Part shown: positions 1-7,999 of the stretch, in pieces
Position numbering within the stretch: the stretch's first letter is position 1
Layout of the letters: the number at the start of each line of letters is the position of its first letter
Source of the DNA: Nitrospira sp.
GTDB lineage: Bacteria; Nitrospirota; Nitrospiria; Nitrospirales; Nitrospiraceae
DNA length: 64,000 nt
Direction: 5' to 3'
NCBI GenBank assembly: GCA_030123605.1
Contig: CP126123.1
Location: 1,654,001-1,718,000 of the forward strand
Notes under the pieces: model-generated
What the model was told of the DNA's origin: nothing
Database searches by the model: none
What the model saw: the letters and a program-made list of their open reading frames with translations, nothing else
Program-made: the position numbers and the translations under genes

Positions 1-762
1 GTTTCCTCCGCAACTTCCCGGTGCCACCGTCCCGGCGCCGCCACCTTGAAATGGGCGCCGCTGAGTCTGCGGTTGGATCGCCGACAGGCCGCGTTCGAAC
101 CGCATGACCGTCAGCAAGCCGTTCACGTTGTCCGTGAATTGATGTTTGAGGGTGATCTGCGGCAGACGTTGCCAGAGATTCCCATTGTAGCCCATGATGG
201 AAAAATCGATCAGGTTCGGATGGGAGGCCATGATCGGCGTCCAATCCATCCCGGCCGTGATGGTGGTCCGACTGTTGTTCGGAGAATATTTGACGTTCGC
301 CAGCCGCAGGCGGGGCGAGATGTTGCCCGCATTGTCGGTCTGGCTATAGAAGTCCGCTTCCACGACGCCGGTGAGCACATGTTTCCCGTCCATTCGGTCC
401 GCACGCAATCCAAATACGCTGTACCGGGGGTTGAGCGTGGACGACGCATTACTGCTCTTTCCGGCTGCGGTCGCATAGCCGTTGAATTGACCGGGGTCCA
501 GCGGGTTGGTATTCCTGGTGCTGTAGATCGCATCCAATTCGATACGACCGTAGGGAACGATGCTGCCCTTGCCCTCGCCGGTAAAAGTAGGGGTCACACA
601 CCCTCCGCAAATCACCGCAGGCGTGGTCTCGGTCTCTCGGCTGAGACGGCCGGAACCGACCGCCTCTACGGCGGTCTGATCCTCTGCATGTGCAGAAACC
701 GTCACGACAACGATCATCACGACGGCACCGAGTAAGGTTCCTCCGAACATTCGTACATTCAT
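1..762 (-). CDS. DcaP-like outer-membrane porin, 3' end beyond window
   Basis: The frame is open from the ATG at 762 to the window edge (254 codons, no stop), so the gene is truncated on its C-terminal side. The first ~27 residues form a classic signal peptide ending AHA-ED. A CxxC pair follows at residues 52 and 55. Then comes a porin-like start with YGRIELDAIYSTR and alternating strands (GVVEADFY, SPRLRLANVKY, ITAGMDWTP, LPQITLKHQF), which resembles the DcaP-like porin family. The likely role is passive uptake of small anionic or organic solutes across the outer membrane; the substrate cannot be read from sequence. A GGGAGG Shine-Dalgarno lies about 9 nt upstream. A long leader with its own promoter and a terminator precedes the gene, so expression is probably controlled by attenuation. 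The family call is by recognition and is fairly secure; the role is inferred. Confidence 0.75.
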   Translation of the reverse strand, partial: MNVRMFGGTLLGAVVMIVVVTVSAHAEDQTAVEAVGSGRLSRETETTPAVICGGCVTPTFTGEGKGSIVPYGRIELDAIYSTRNTNPLDPGQFNGYATAAGKSSNASSTLNPRYSVFGLRADRMDGKHVLTGVVEADFYSQTDNAGNISPRLRLANVKYSPNNSRTTITAGMDWTPIMASHPNLIDFSIMGYNGNLWQRLPQITLKHQFTDNVNGLLTVMRFERGLSAIQPQTQRRPFQGGGAGTVAPGSCGGN

Positions 763-819
763 CCTGTCAGCCCTCCCGGTTAAGCACGATTCGAATGAAC
801 CCAACGGATGGCAGCAGGC

Positions 820-862
820 AAAAAAAACGCCCTTCCGATCCAAACATTGGACCAAAAGGACG
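820..862 (-). terminator. Intrinsic terminator inside the porin leader
   Basis: On the minus strand a 16-bp stem (847-862 with 828-843, including several G-U pairs, 3-nt loop 844-846) is followed at once by eight U residues (820-827). It lies between the leader promoter and the porin ATG. No minus-strand gene ends here, so it must be either an attenuator or the end of a small RNA. The plus strand has no T-run after the stem. Confidence 0.8.
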
Positions 863-943
863 TCGTTGTCCTCTGCCTGCCGCTGTCTGCGCCCGGTCAG
901 GACATCATTCTCCTCACCTTCTCCTCACCTTTCACACATACAG
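820..943 (-). promoter_or_regulatory. Structured leader: tandem hairpins overlapping a terminator
   Basis: This is the first ~124 nt of the predicted porin transcript. Hairpin P1 (876-901) pairs CCTG-A-CCG with CGG-CAGG, leaving one bulged A. One nucleotide later, hairpin P2 (855-874) has a 7-bp stem AGAGGAC/GTCCTTT and the hexaloop AACGAC, with A at loop position 1 and G at position 4. The 3' arm of P2 is shared with the 5' arm of a 16-bp terminator (828-862), so the two structures are mutually exclusive. That is the layout of ANTAR-protein antitermination targets, where a hexaloop A1/G4 hairpin overlaps the terminator. P1 does not show a clean hexaloop. The same sequence could instead be a stand-alone ~124-nt small RNA. 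A GAF-GAF-ANTAR gene starts at 3296. Confidence 0.55.
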
Positions 944-949
944 CGGAAA

Positions 950-978
950 CGTATACGCTCCCTCCCTCCTCCTGTCAA
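950..978 (-). promoter_or_regulatory. Sigma-70 promoter of the porin leader
   Basis: Read on the minus strand, a perfect -35 box TTGACA (973-978) is separated by 17 nt from TATACG (950-955). Transcription should begin near 943 and run toward the porin gene. The only minus-strand gene it can serve is the porin, whose ATG is about 180 nt downstream. Confidence 0.65.
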
Positions 979-1067
979 GCAAGGGACCGACCCGTCCTTC
1001 CCTCAGTCGATACCGCTACACTCTGTGATAGACTGCCGTCGATCGCCTCTGCGAAAGGACCCTGCTC

Positions 1068-2027
1068 ATGCGACTCTCCACCCTGGTTCTGCTGGTGATG
1101 CTGTTCATCGCCGGCTGCAAGACCGGCTCACAACTCGATATGGCGATCTTGGAATCGCCTCAAGGGGCGGTCTACCTCGAACGTATTCCCACTCGCCAAT
1201 TTCAAGCGGCGCATCCCGTTCGACTCGACTCTCAGCTGATCGCACGAGTGTTACAGGGCGTAACCGTGCGCGAAGACAACGGCCTGCTACAGTCCATCGG
1301 CATGGGTCAAAAGCCGATTGTCGCGGCGTTCTCCCAAGCCGATATCGCCTTCCTTGCCCCGGCAATCGCAAAGGGATTGAGTCAGGCCGCCGCGGATCAG
1401 CAGATTGGTTTTCGCCTGTCACGGACTGAGGACACCCTCTACAGGGAACGAGCGGGGGCTGGAGTCGGGTCATCAGACCCTCCTGCGTACCGTGTATCGG
1501 AAAGTACGACCGCGGGCAGACTGTTTGTGTATGGGCGATCGCTTTACCTCACATTGCATCAATTTCGCCATCGACCGGAGCCGGCCGACAGCATCGACAT
1601 GCCGAATCGCCGGCTTCCCGATCCCACAGGATTGAGAAACCATACCGTTCGCTTCGTGCCGGAATCGGTCCTGCGCCCGGACATCTATACACCGGCCTTT
1701 GCGACGGAAGAAGGGTTCACCACCCTTGTCATCGACTACGATGTGCTTGCGAAACTCCCCGCGTCGGCTGTCACGCTGCCGCTCCAAACTCTGCCGCCAC
1801 CGGCTGCCGCGCAACCCCGACCGGCTCCAGCGAGTGCGCCAAACGAAGCTTCTCCCTCGAAGGACGATCTCCGGCAGATCAGGGAAGAGATGAAACAGAA
1901 AGAGACGGAGGTGGAAGACCTACGGAAGGAACTGGAGGAAATCAAACGCCAACTGAGCAACCGCCCCACGGACCGAGGCGGTCCTGCTTCACCGCCGCGG
2001 ACCAAACCCGGCACACGCACTCCATAA
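1068..2027 (+). CDS. Predicted lipoprotein with C-terminal coiled coil, function unknown
   Basis: The product is 319 aa. Residues 1-17 are a lipoprotein signal with the lipobox IAG-C (Cys17), so it should be anchored by lipid, probably to the outer membrane. The middle has no family I recognise. Residues ~235-260 are Pro/Ala-rich, a likely flexible linker, and are followed by a charged heptad stretch (about 264-292, EEMKQKETEVEDLRKELEEIKRQ type) typical of a short coiled coil. The tail is basic and proline-rich. It stands alone on the plus strand, divergent from the porin and convergent with the GAF-ANTAR gene (9 nt between stops). The start is supported by the signal peptide and a GAAAGGA sequence upstream. 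No function is assigned. Confidence 0.75.
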   Translation: MRLSTLVLLVMLFIAGCKTGSQLDMAILESPQGAVYLERIPTRQFQAAHPVRLDSQLIARVLQGVTVREDNGLLQSIGMGQKPIVAAFSQADIAFLAPAIAKGLSQAAADQQIGFRLSRTEDTLYRERAGAGVGSSDPPAYRVSESTTAGRLFVYGRSLYLTLHQFRHRPEPADSIDMPNRRLPDPTGLRNHTVRFVPESVLRPDIYTPAFATEEGFTTLVIDYDVLAKLPASAVTLPLQTLPPPAAAQPRPAPASAPNEASPSKDDLRQIREEMKQKETEVEDLRKELEEIKRQLSNRPTDRGGPASPPRTKPGTRTP

Positions 2028-2036
2028 CACGAACGC

Positions 2037-3296
2037 TCAGCTCTTGCCCTTGTCGGCCCGCCCTTCGATCTCTCCCGCCAGGAGAATCGCTTCGGCAATT
2101 TCCCGCATGGACTTGCGGAGGTCCATGCTCTGCCGCTGAATCAGCTTGAACGCGTCTTCTTCCGACAACCGCTTCGACCGCATCAAGTAGCCCTTGGCCC
2201 GGTCCAGTAATTTCCGAACCTGCAACGCTTCCTGCATTTCGAAGGACTTTTCCAACAGAGTCGTGTGTTCGATGGAAATCGCAGCCTGATTGGCGATCGC
2301 CTGCATCAGCTTCACTTCTTCGGAGGTGAAGGTGTGCGGTTTGGATGTGTAGGTATTGATGACTCCGATGGCCTTTTCCCGCACCAGCATCGGCACGCAT
2401 AGGAGAGAACACAGCCCTTCCTTCGCGGCCATGTCCGGATAGACATAGCTGCCTTCTTTGGTGACATCCGGCACGATGATCGGCCGGCGATCCTGAACGG
2501 CCCGCCCACTGATGCTCTGGCCGACCTTCACGTTCGGTTTGCGCCGATACTGCTCGCTCAAACTTTGCGTCGCAGCAATACAAAGGTCACTCGTCGTCTG
2601 GTCCAACAGCATGATGGAACAAATCTTCGAGCCCATCATTTGCGCCGTCATCGTCACGATCAACTGCAACACATCCTCGATCAATCGATTCGACGACAGG
2701 GTTTCCGACACTTGGGACAGCGTATCGAGTTGCAAGGCCTTGCGCGTCATTTGATCGTAGAGGCGGGCGTTCTCGATGGCCCCGCCCACCTGGGTGGCGA
2801 TCGTCGAGAGGAGCGCCAGTTCGTCCGGGCGATATCGACGCGACCGCTTGTGCTGTACGTTGATGACTCCGACGACCTCCTGCTTGGTCGTGATCGGCAC
2901 CGAGACAAATGCCTGATAACGGTCTTCTGGAAGGTTATGAAAGAACTTGAACCGCGGATCATCGCTCGCGCTGTTCGGAATCACTACGCGAGTCCCCTCC
3001 CGCGCCACCCAGCCGGTGATCCCTTCTCCCAACCCGATGGTGATACGCCCGATCAGCTTGGGATGAGGATTCTTCGAGGCCCGGAGAATGAGTTCATCTC
3101 GCCCGTCGGAGAGAAGGTACAGCAGGCAGGCGTCGGCTTTTGTCACTTCCACGACCATATCGACGATATGCCGAAGCACCGACTCCAGGTCGAGGGTGTT
3201 GCTGATCGACTCGCTGATGCGGTGCAGCACATCGACCTCGCGGATCTTCTCACGCAAGGCCTGCTCCAATTGGGTTACAGTCCGCTTCGGCGCCAT
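2037..3296 (-). CDS. GAF-GAF-ANTAR sensor and putative antiterminator
   Basis: The product is 419 aa. A short N-terminal helix is followed by two GAF domains (about 35-185 and 205-350; motifs GLGEGITGWVAREG and GQSISGRAVQDRRP). A C-terminal ANTAR domain covers about 357-407 (RKLLDRAKGYLM..LSEEDAFKLIQRQSM). GAF domains bind small ligands or sense redox or nitrogen signals. ANTAR is a three-helix RNA-binding domain that, as a dimer, stabilises tandem hairpins and blocks terminator formation. There is no receiver or kinase domain, so the GAF domains are the likely input. It starts 7 nt after the aroB stop with AGGAA as ribosome site, so it is co-transcribed with aroB. The structured porin leader at 820-943 is a candidate RNA target; this is inference. 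Confidence 0.9.
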   Translation of the reverse strand: MAPKRTVTQLEQALREKIREVDVLHRISESISNTLDLESVLRHIVDMVVEVTKADACLLYLLSDGRDELILRASKNPHPKLIGRITIGLGEGITGWVAREGTRVVIPNSASDDPRFKFFHNLPEDRYQAFVSVPITTKQEVVGVINVQHKRSRRYRPDELALLSTIATQVGGAIENARLYDQMTRKALQLDTLSQVSETLSSNRLIEDVLQLIVTMTAQMMGSKICSIMLLDQTTSDLCIAATQSLSEQYRRKPNVKVGQSISGRAVQDRRPIIVPDVTKEGSYVYPDMAAKEGLCSLLCVPMLVREKAIGVINTYTSKPHTFTSEEVKLMQAIANQAAISIEHTTLLEKSFEMQEALQVRKLLDRAKGYLMRSKRLSEEDAFKLIQRQSMDLRKSMREIAEAILLAGEIEGRADKGKS

Positions 3297-3303
3297 GCCG
3301 TTC

Positions 3304-4461
3304 CTACTCTGCCCGCTCGGCGGGCGTCGTCGCCTTCTTGCCCGATCGTTCCTGCACCCGAGCCGCTTGCAACCAGGCGCGGGTCTTGTTCTTTTCCAAC
3401 GGAACGATCCTCACGGCTCCGAACCGTTCCGGTAGGACACAATAGATCCTCCCCGCCGCCACTTTCTTATCCTGCTGCATGGCACCCCACAACGCGTTGA
3501 AGGTGACGTGTGGCAACCGATGGGGCAAGCCCGCCGCCTTGACCAGCGTACGCAATCGGATGACCACGTCGGCGTCGCAATAGCCGAGGTGCCTCGCCAG
3601 ATCCGCCTCGTACACCATCCCGATCGCCACCGCCTCGCCATGAATCAATCCGCGATAACCCCCTAGGGATTCAAGGGCATGGCCGATGGTATGGCCGAAG
3701 TTCAACACCCGACGCCGGTCCGCTTCACGTTCATCCTCGGACACGACCTGCGCCTTAATTTCACAGGACCGCTTCACGATGTGGGCGACCGGCTCTTCTT
3801 CCAGTTTCAAGAGGGAGGTGATGTTCCGCTCCAAATATTCAAAGAAGGTCTCGTCTGCGATGACTCCGTACTTGATGACCTCCGCCAGCCCCGCCACCAA
3901 TTCGCGCGACGGCAAGGTCTCCAGCGTCGCTGGATCGATCAGGACCGTCCGCGGTTGGTTGAAGGCTCCGATCAGATTCTTTCCCTTCGGATGATCGACC
4001 CCCGTTTTCCCACCGACGCTGGAGTCGACCTGCGCCACCAGGCTGGTCGGGATCTGCACGAAGGGAATGCCGCGTTGATAGATGGCCGCCGCAAACCCCG
4101 TTACATCGCCGATGACACCGCCGCCCAAGGCCAGCAACGTCGACGTACGCTCGAATTTGGCGTTGACCAGCGCATCCATGATGGTCGAAATGGATCGAAG
4201 GGTTTTCGTTCGCTCTCCGGGGGGAAGGACGATCGGAACGACCGTATAACCGGCCGCCTTCACCACACGTCTCACCCGGCTCAGATAGCGTTTGGCGAGA
4301 TTCCGATCGGTGACCACCCCCACCTTGCCGGTACAGCGAAGCCGCATCAGTTCTTCACCAAGATCATCCAGCAGATTGCGCCGGATGACGACGGCGTAAC
4401 TCCGCGTCCCGAGTTCGACATGAACGGTCTGTTGCGGCACAGCGATCGGAGGGGCTGTCAT
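3304..4461 (-). CDS. aroB: 3-dehydroquinate synthase
   Basis: The product is 385 aa. It converts DAHP to 3-dehydroquinate, the second step of the shikimate pathway, using NAD+ and a divalent metal in the cytoplasm. The NAD-binding GGGVIGD stretch is clear, followed by FAAAIYQRG, PTSLVAQVDSSVGGKTG and LAEVIKYG, all hallmarks of the family. The C-terminal half carries the metal-binding helices (NFGHTIGHALE, HGEAVAIGM). The usual partner aroK is not next to it; upstream is pilQ and downstream the GAF-ANTAR gene. No clear Shine-Dalgarno precedes the ATG at 4461. Length is typical, with a short extra C-terminal tail. Confidence 0.96.
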   Translation of the reverse strand: MTAPPIAVPQQTVHVELGTRSYAVVIRRNLLDDLGEELMRLRCTGKVGVVTDRNLAKRYLSRVRRVVKAAGYTVVPIVLPPGERTKTLRSISTIMDALVNAKFERTSTLLALGGGVIGDVTGFAAAIYQRGIPFVQIPTSLVAQVDSSVGGKTGVDHPKGKNLIGAFNQPRTVLIDPATLETLPSRELVAGLAEVIKYGVIADETFFEYLERNITSLLKLEEEPVAHIVKRSCEIKAQVVSEDEREADRRRVLNFGHTIGHALESLGGYRGLIHGEAVAIGMVYEADLARHLGYCDADVVIRLRTLVKAAGLPHRLPHVTFNALWGAMQQDKKVAAGRIYCVLPERFGAVRIVPLEKNKTRAWLQAARVQERSGKKATTPAERAE

Positions 4462-4663
4462 AGGGAACGAAGCTGAGGGCCGGTCCTGGCAACCCTCTCC
4501 CTCCAGGAGGCATGGGAACGATTCACGGTGCGCATGTGAGAGGACCTCGCCGATGATACCGGCTTACGCCTGAGCGGAGGGTCGGATGGCCATTCACCCT
4601 CTGTGCTGAGAGAAGAAACCCGGAAGTGATGCCTTCGAAAAGGGTAAGGAGAAACGTGGGATT

Positions 4664-4702
4664 CGCCCCCATTGAGATACCGTACCATCGTCAATGGGGG
4701 CG
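4664..4702 (-). terminator. 12-bp perfect stem-loop between pilQ and aroB
   Basis: CGCCCCCATTGA (4664-4675) and its exact complement (4691-4702) flank a 15-nt loop, about 26 nt past the pilQ stop. No U-run follows, so it may be a weak terminator, an mRNA-end stabiliser, or an attenuator for aroB. The rest of the 267-bp gap shows no gene I can support. Confidence 0.5.
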
Positions 4703-4728
4703 ATTATTAGCCTGTCCTACGTGGCCTG

Positions 4729-6720
4729 TCAAGTTGTGGAGCGGACGATCGTCGGCGTCAGGAAGATCAACAATTCCTGTTTGGAGACATTCTCCGTCTT
4801 GTTCTTGAACAGCCATCCCAAGACCGGAACACGCGAGAGATAGGGAATCCCCGCGACGTTGTTCGATTGGGAGTCGACGAAGACGCCGCCGATCACCATG
4901 GTTTCCCCGTCACGTACCAGCACCTGCGTCGTGGCCTCCCGACGATCGATGCTCGGACCGGCCGGGTTGCTCCGCGCACCGACCGCATTCCTGGTGGCCC
5001 GCACTTTCATGAGAATCTGCTTGCCGATCTCTTTCGGATCACGCGACGTGATCTGTGGGGTTACGTTCAACTCCAGATTCGCATCCACGAACGTGGTTTG
5101 GGTCCCTTGCAAGGATGTGGTCTGAAAGGGAATGGACTCACCTTGCGCGATCTTGGCATCCCGCTTATCCAAGGTCGTGATCTTGGGCGCTGCAATGACC
5201 TTGGTCAATCCGAGCAATTCACCGGCCGACAATCGCACATCCAACATCGCACCGTCGGTTTTTCCGATCGAAAATCCGGCACCGGGCACGGACGGCAATC
5301 CGGGGTTGGCCGGCAGATTGATCAGGAAGTCCGATACCTGCGCGCCAAACGATCCCGTCGTCCCCGTCTTGAACGCGGACGTTCCGCTCGCACCGCCCAA
5401 TTGGTTGACGTTCTGAATACCCCACTGTACACCGAGTGAACGGGTATAGGTCGTATCCGCCTGAACGATTCTCGCTTCGATCTGCACCTGCGGAACCTCG
5501 AGGTCCACGCCGTCGAGCAATTGCCTGAAGACTTCCAGTTTGGTTTCCGTATCGCTGATGATGAGGGCATTGCTCGCCTGGCTGATCGTCATGATCCCAC
5601 GCGGACTCAAATTTTGCCGCAGCGACGTCAGCACTTCCTGGGCGTTGATATTGCGGATATAGAAGACGCGCGTGACGATCGGTTCGGCCTTGGATCGTGA
5701 ATCCTTAGCGCGGGCCTCTTCATCCTGCTGTTTGGCGATATTCTGCAAGGTATCGACCCACACGATGTTGCCCTGCCTGATCATACCGAGGGCATTCATC
5801 TTCAAGAGCATGTCGAGCGCTTGATCCCACGGTACATTCGCCAGCTTCATGGTGACTTTGTTTTTGACCCCCTCGCCCACCACGATGTTGAACCCACTGA
5901 CTTCCGCGATCAACCGCAACACGTTGCTGATATCGGCCTGCTGAAAGTCGAGTGAGATACGCCGCCCGATAAAACGCGACGGGCCGTTCACCACTTCATT
6001 TTCCGGTTTTTTCTCATCTTTCTGAAATGACTCGGTGGTCAGCTGGATCGGCTGAACCTGGAACAGCGCCTTGGGCGACTTGTGGGCGATCAGCATGGGA
6101 CGAGCCGCAGGGCGTCCCTCTGCCGGCGACAACCCCTTTTCCACCGTTGACTCGGGCGACTGTACGGAAGGGATAGCCACAGCCTCCGCGTCATTCCCTG
6201 CGACGATCGGTTTTGGTTCCAGCGTGAGAATCAGACGACCATCGCTCGAATCGATGCCGTGCTCGACCGGCTGAGCCAAATCCAGAACCAAACGAACCTT
6301 ATCAGGGTGGTACCCGAACCGAACTCTCGTCAGCAGGGGGTGACCGACCGCCAAGTGCGCTGGGTGACCGTCCGAGTGAATGTGCGGCAGATCGAGGACC
6401 ATCCGACGATCCCCGATCAGCTTCACCGTATGGGCGAACCGACCGTTGCCCGTCAGGACCAATACCATCCGATTCCCTTCCGGTTGAGCTTCGACTTTCG
6501 CCAACACCGTCGCCGCAGCGCCGGCTGAGGCCGCATGAGCAGCATCGCCGACCGCGTTCTCAGACGAAATCGCGGCACTTTGTTCGGCTGCCCGGGTGAA
6601 TCCGGCCAACCCCGTCGTTCCTCCGGACTCGGCGGCCTGCGCATATCCGACAAGCCCCATCAATCCGGCCATTACAGTCACACTCAGCAGCGGGCGAACA
6701 CCAACCTGTGTCTGTTTCAT
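4729..6720 (-). CDS. pilQ: Type IV pilus secretin PilQ
   Basis: The product is 663 aa and forms the outer-membrane gate through which the pilus passes. Residues ~1-29 are a signal peptide ending AQA. A single AMIN domain follows (about 72-170, peptidoglycan-binding). Next come the secretin STN domain (about 250-320, RISLDFQQADISNVLRLIAEVSGFNIVV), an N1 domain (about 345-420) and the C-terminal secretin barrel (VIAAPKITTLDKRDAKI; IPYLSRVPVLGWLF; ELLIFLTPTIV). Many PilQ proteins have two AMIN domains; one is seen here. The start codon overlaps the pilP stop (ATGA), so translation is coupled. It is the last pil gene of the operon. Confidence 0.95.
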   Translation of the reverse strand: MKQTQVGVRPLLSVTVMAGLMGLVGYAQAAESGGTTGLAGFTRAAEQSAAISSENAVGDAAHAASAGAAATVLAKVEAQPEGNRMVLVLTGNGRFAHTVKLIGDRRMVLDLPHIHSDGHPAHLAVGHPLLTRVRFGYHPDKVRLVLDLAQPVEHGIDSSDGRLILTLEPKPIVAGNDAEAVAIPSVQSPESTVEKGLSPAEGRPAARPMLIAHKSPKALFQVQPIQLTTESFQKDEKKPENEVVNGPSRFIGRRISLDFQQADISNVLRLIAEVSGFNIVVGEGVKNKVTMKLANVPWDQALDMLLKMNALGMIRQGNIVWVDTLQNIAKQQDEEARAKDSRSKAEPIVTRVFYIRNINAQEVLTSLRQNLSPRGIMTISQASNALIISDTETKLEVFRQLLDGVDLEVPQVQIEARIVQADTTYTRSLGVQWGIQNVNQLGGASGTSAFKTGTTGSFGAQVSDFLINLPANPGLPSVPGAGFSIGKTDGAMLDVRLSAGELLGLTKVIAAPKITTLDKRDAKIAQGESIPFQTTSLQGTQTTFVDANLELNVTPQITSRDPKEIGKQILMKVRATRNAVGARSNPAGPSIDRREATTQVLVRDGETMVIGGVFVDSQSNNVAGIPYLSRVPVLGWLFKNKTENVSKQELLIFLTPTIVRSTT

Positions 6721-7358
6721 TCTGTACCCTCTTTCGGGTGCAGGAGCTTGACGTATTCCCGCTCCTGTTTATTCCCGTACACATCCGTAAACCGCTCTTG
6801 AACGATGATTCCTCGTTCGGTGATTGAACTGACCACACCATTGTTGGGCCCGATCCTTGTTCCCCGTCGAATGCTGTACCCCTTGCCGTCCGGCGTTTGG
6901 ACCATGGCCGTGTACCCATAGTTCCCCCAGATCACCCCGATCAGGCTGAGTTCCGTGAGACCCACGCGCTGTAAGGGGGGAAGGCTGGCATCCAACTCGA
7001 GTTGTTGGCCTGGTTGGTACATCGGCAGGAAAGGATCTCGGCGTCCAGACGGATCGTACGAAGCGCCGGAAAATTCCGGTGACAACGAATCGCCCGACTG
7101 CGACGGCACGACTCCCACGGGCGGAGCCTGCGATTCGACGGCCGGCACCCGCCGTTGTCCATCAGGCAAAGGCTGCACCTTAATGGCATCCGCAGGACGC
7201 ATGGATGACACTTGTCGCAGATGGGGCCAATACTTCGATTCAGCGGGCGACGTAACGACGCCGATCGTCAGAACCACCGCTCCGATGCTCACAGATCTCA
7301 CCACCCATCCGCTGTGCCATGCTCGTATCTTCACGGTACATCCCCTCGCGTTGAACAT
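6717..7358 (-). CDS. pilP: Type IV pilus assembly lipoprotein-like PilP
   Basis: The product is 213 aa from the ATG at 7358. A GTG at 7334, with a better GAGGGG ribosome site 8-9 nt upstream, would give 205 aa and may be the true start. An N-terminal hydrophobic segment (VVRSVSIGAVVLTIGVV) is followed by a Pro-rich linker. The conserved PilP beta domain is at the C-terminus (RRDPFLP; LSLIGVIWGNYGYTAMVQTPDGKGYSIRRGTRIG; IIVQERFTDVYG). PilP links the inner-membrane PilN/PilO pair to the PilQ secretin. I see no lipobox Cys, so anchoring is by the N-terminal helix. It overlaps pilQ by ATGA and lies just after pilO. Confidence 0.88.
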   Translation of the reverse strand: MFNARGCTVKIRAWHSGWVVRSVSIGAVVLTIGVVTSPAESKYWPHLRQVSSMRPADAIKVQPLPDGQRRVPAVESQAPPVGVVPSQSGDSLSPEFSGASYDPSGRRDPFLPMYQPGQQLELDASLPPLQRVGLTELSLIGVIWGNYGYTAMVQTPDGKGYSIRRGTRIGPNNGVVSSITERGIIVQERFTDVYGNKQEREYVKLLHPKEGTE

Positions 7359-7374
7359 GAGTGTGCCCCGTTCC

Positions 7375-7998
7375 TCACTTCGGCTTTGCCGTCGGCGCAA
7401 GCGCAACAGCCGGCTTTTCCTGCGGAGCCGCGTAGGCCACCAAATCAAACACCGTTTGCGTCACGACTCGTCCTTGATCGACATGCGGTGTACCGATCCG
7501 CACGTCTTGAACGGTGACGATACGGGACAACTTGCTGATCCGATCGAAAAAGATCGCGGCCGTATGGTATCCGCCGGCGACTTCCACATTGACGGGCATC
7601 CGTATGAACAACTTCGACGGGTCCTCCGCCTGGGCACCGGGCTTCCAGAGCCGAACATCCAACCCTAACCGAAGCCCCAAATCAGACACCTGCTTGAGCA
7701 ACATGACCGCTTCCTCTTCCGGCGGGAGGCGCTCTTTCTTGGCGGCCAGCTCAATTTCCAGTTGTTTGGCTGCCGCCATGAGTTCGTCCAGATGCTTTAC
7801 CTTGATCGTGAGGTTCTGAATCTCCGTATCCAGCTGGACCACTTGCCCCTGGACCGTCTCCAGCTCCGCCGTCTTGGGATCGACCACATAAAAATAGAAC
7901 CCGACCAGAATCGCCGCCACGAGCAATCCCAGCAACGTAACTTTTTGCCCCGTCGGGATACTGCGGAGGCTTTCAAGGTTGATCGCATTCAAACTCAT
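7375..7998 (-). CDS. pilO: Type IV pilus inner-membrane protein PilO
   Basis: The product is 207 aa. A short cytoplasmic N-terminus, one transmembrane helix (about 21-41, VTLLGLLVAAILVGFYFYVV) and a long periplasmic coiled coil (about 45-95) lead into a ferredoxin-like fold domain. It dimerises with PilN and aligns the pilus platform under PilQ. It starts one base after the pilN stop and ends 16 nt before pilP. The C-terminal Ala/Pro/Lys tail is variable in the family. Confidence 0.92.
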   Translation of the reverse strand: MSLNAINLESLRSIPTGQKVTLLGLLVAAILVGFYFYVVDPKTAELETVQGQVVQLDTEIQNLTIKVKHLDELMAAAKQLEIELAAKKERLPPEEEAVMLLKQVSDLGLRLGLDVRLWKPGAQAEDPSKLFIRMPVNVEVAGGYHTAAIFFDRISKLSRIVTVQDVRIGTPHVDQGRVVTQTVFDLVAYAAPQEKPAVALAPTAKPK

Positions 7999-7999
7999 G

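Larger units (their letters stand above)
763..1067. other. Divergent intergenic region (305 bp)
   Basis: The gap separates the minus-strand porin from the plus-strand lipoprotein gene. On the minus strand it holds the promoter, tandem hairpins and terminator described separately. It also holds a purine-rich direct repeat (GGTGAGGAGAA twice, about 906-934) that could offer ribosome binding sites to a tiny Met-Met-Ser leader ORF. No convincing plus-strand promoter for the lipoprotein was found. Confidence 0.6.

Noticed and set aside
2565..4476. Two long plus-strand frames antisense to GAF-ANTAR and aroB
   Set aside because: They are shadows of strongly conserved minus-strand genes.
4458..4694. 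78-codon minus-strand frame ending in an ATGA overlap with aroB
   Set aside because: Its composition (Arg/Ser-rich, no motif) looks non-coding, it begins inside the 12-bp hairpin, and no ribosome site was found.
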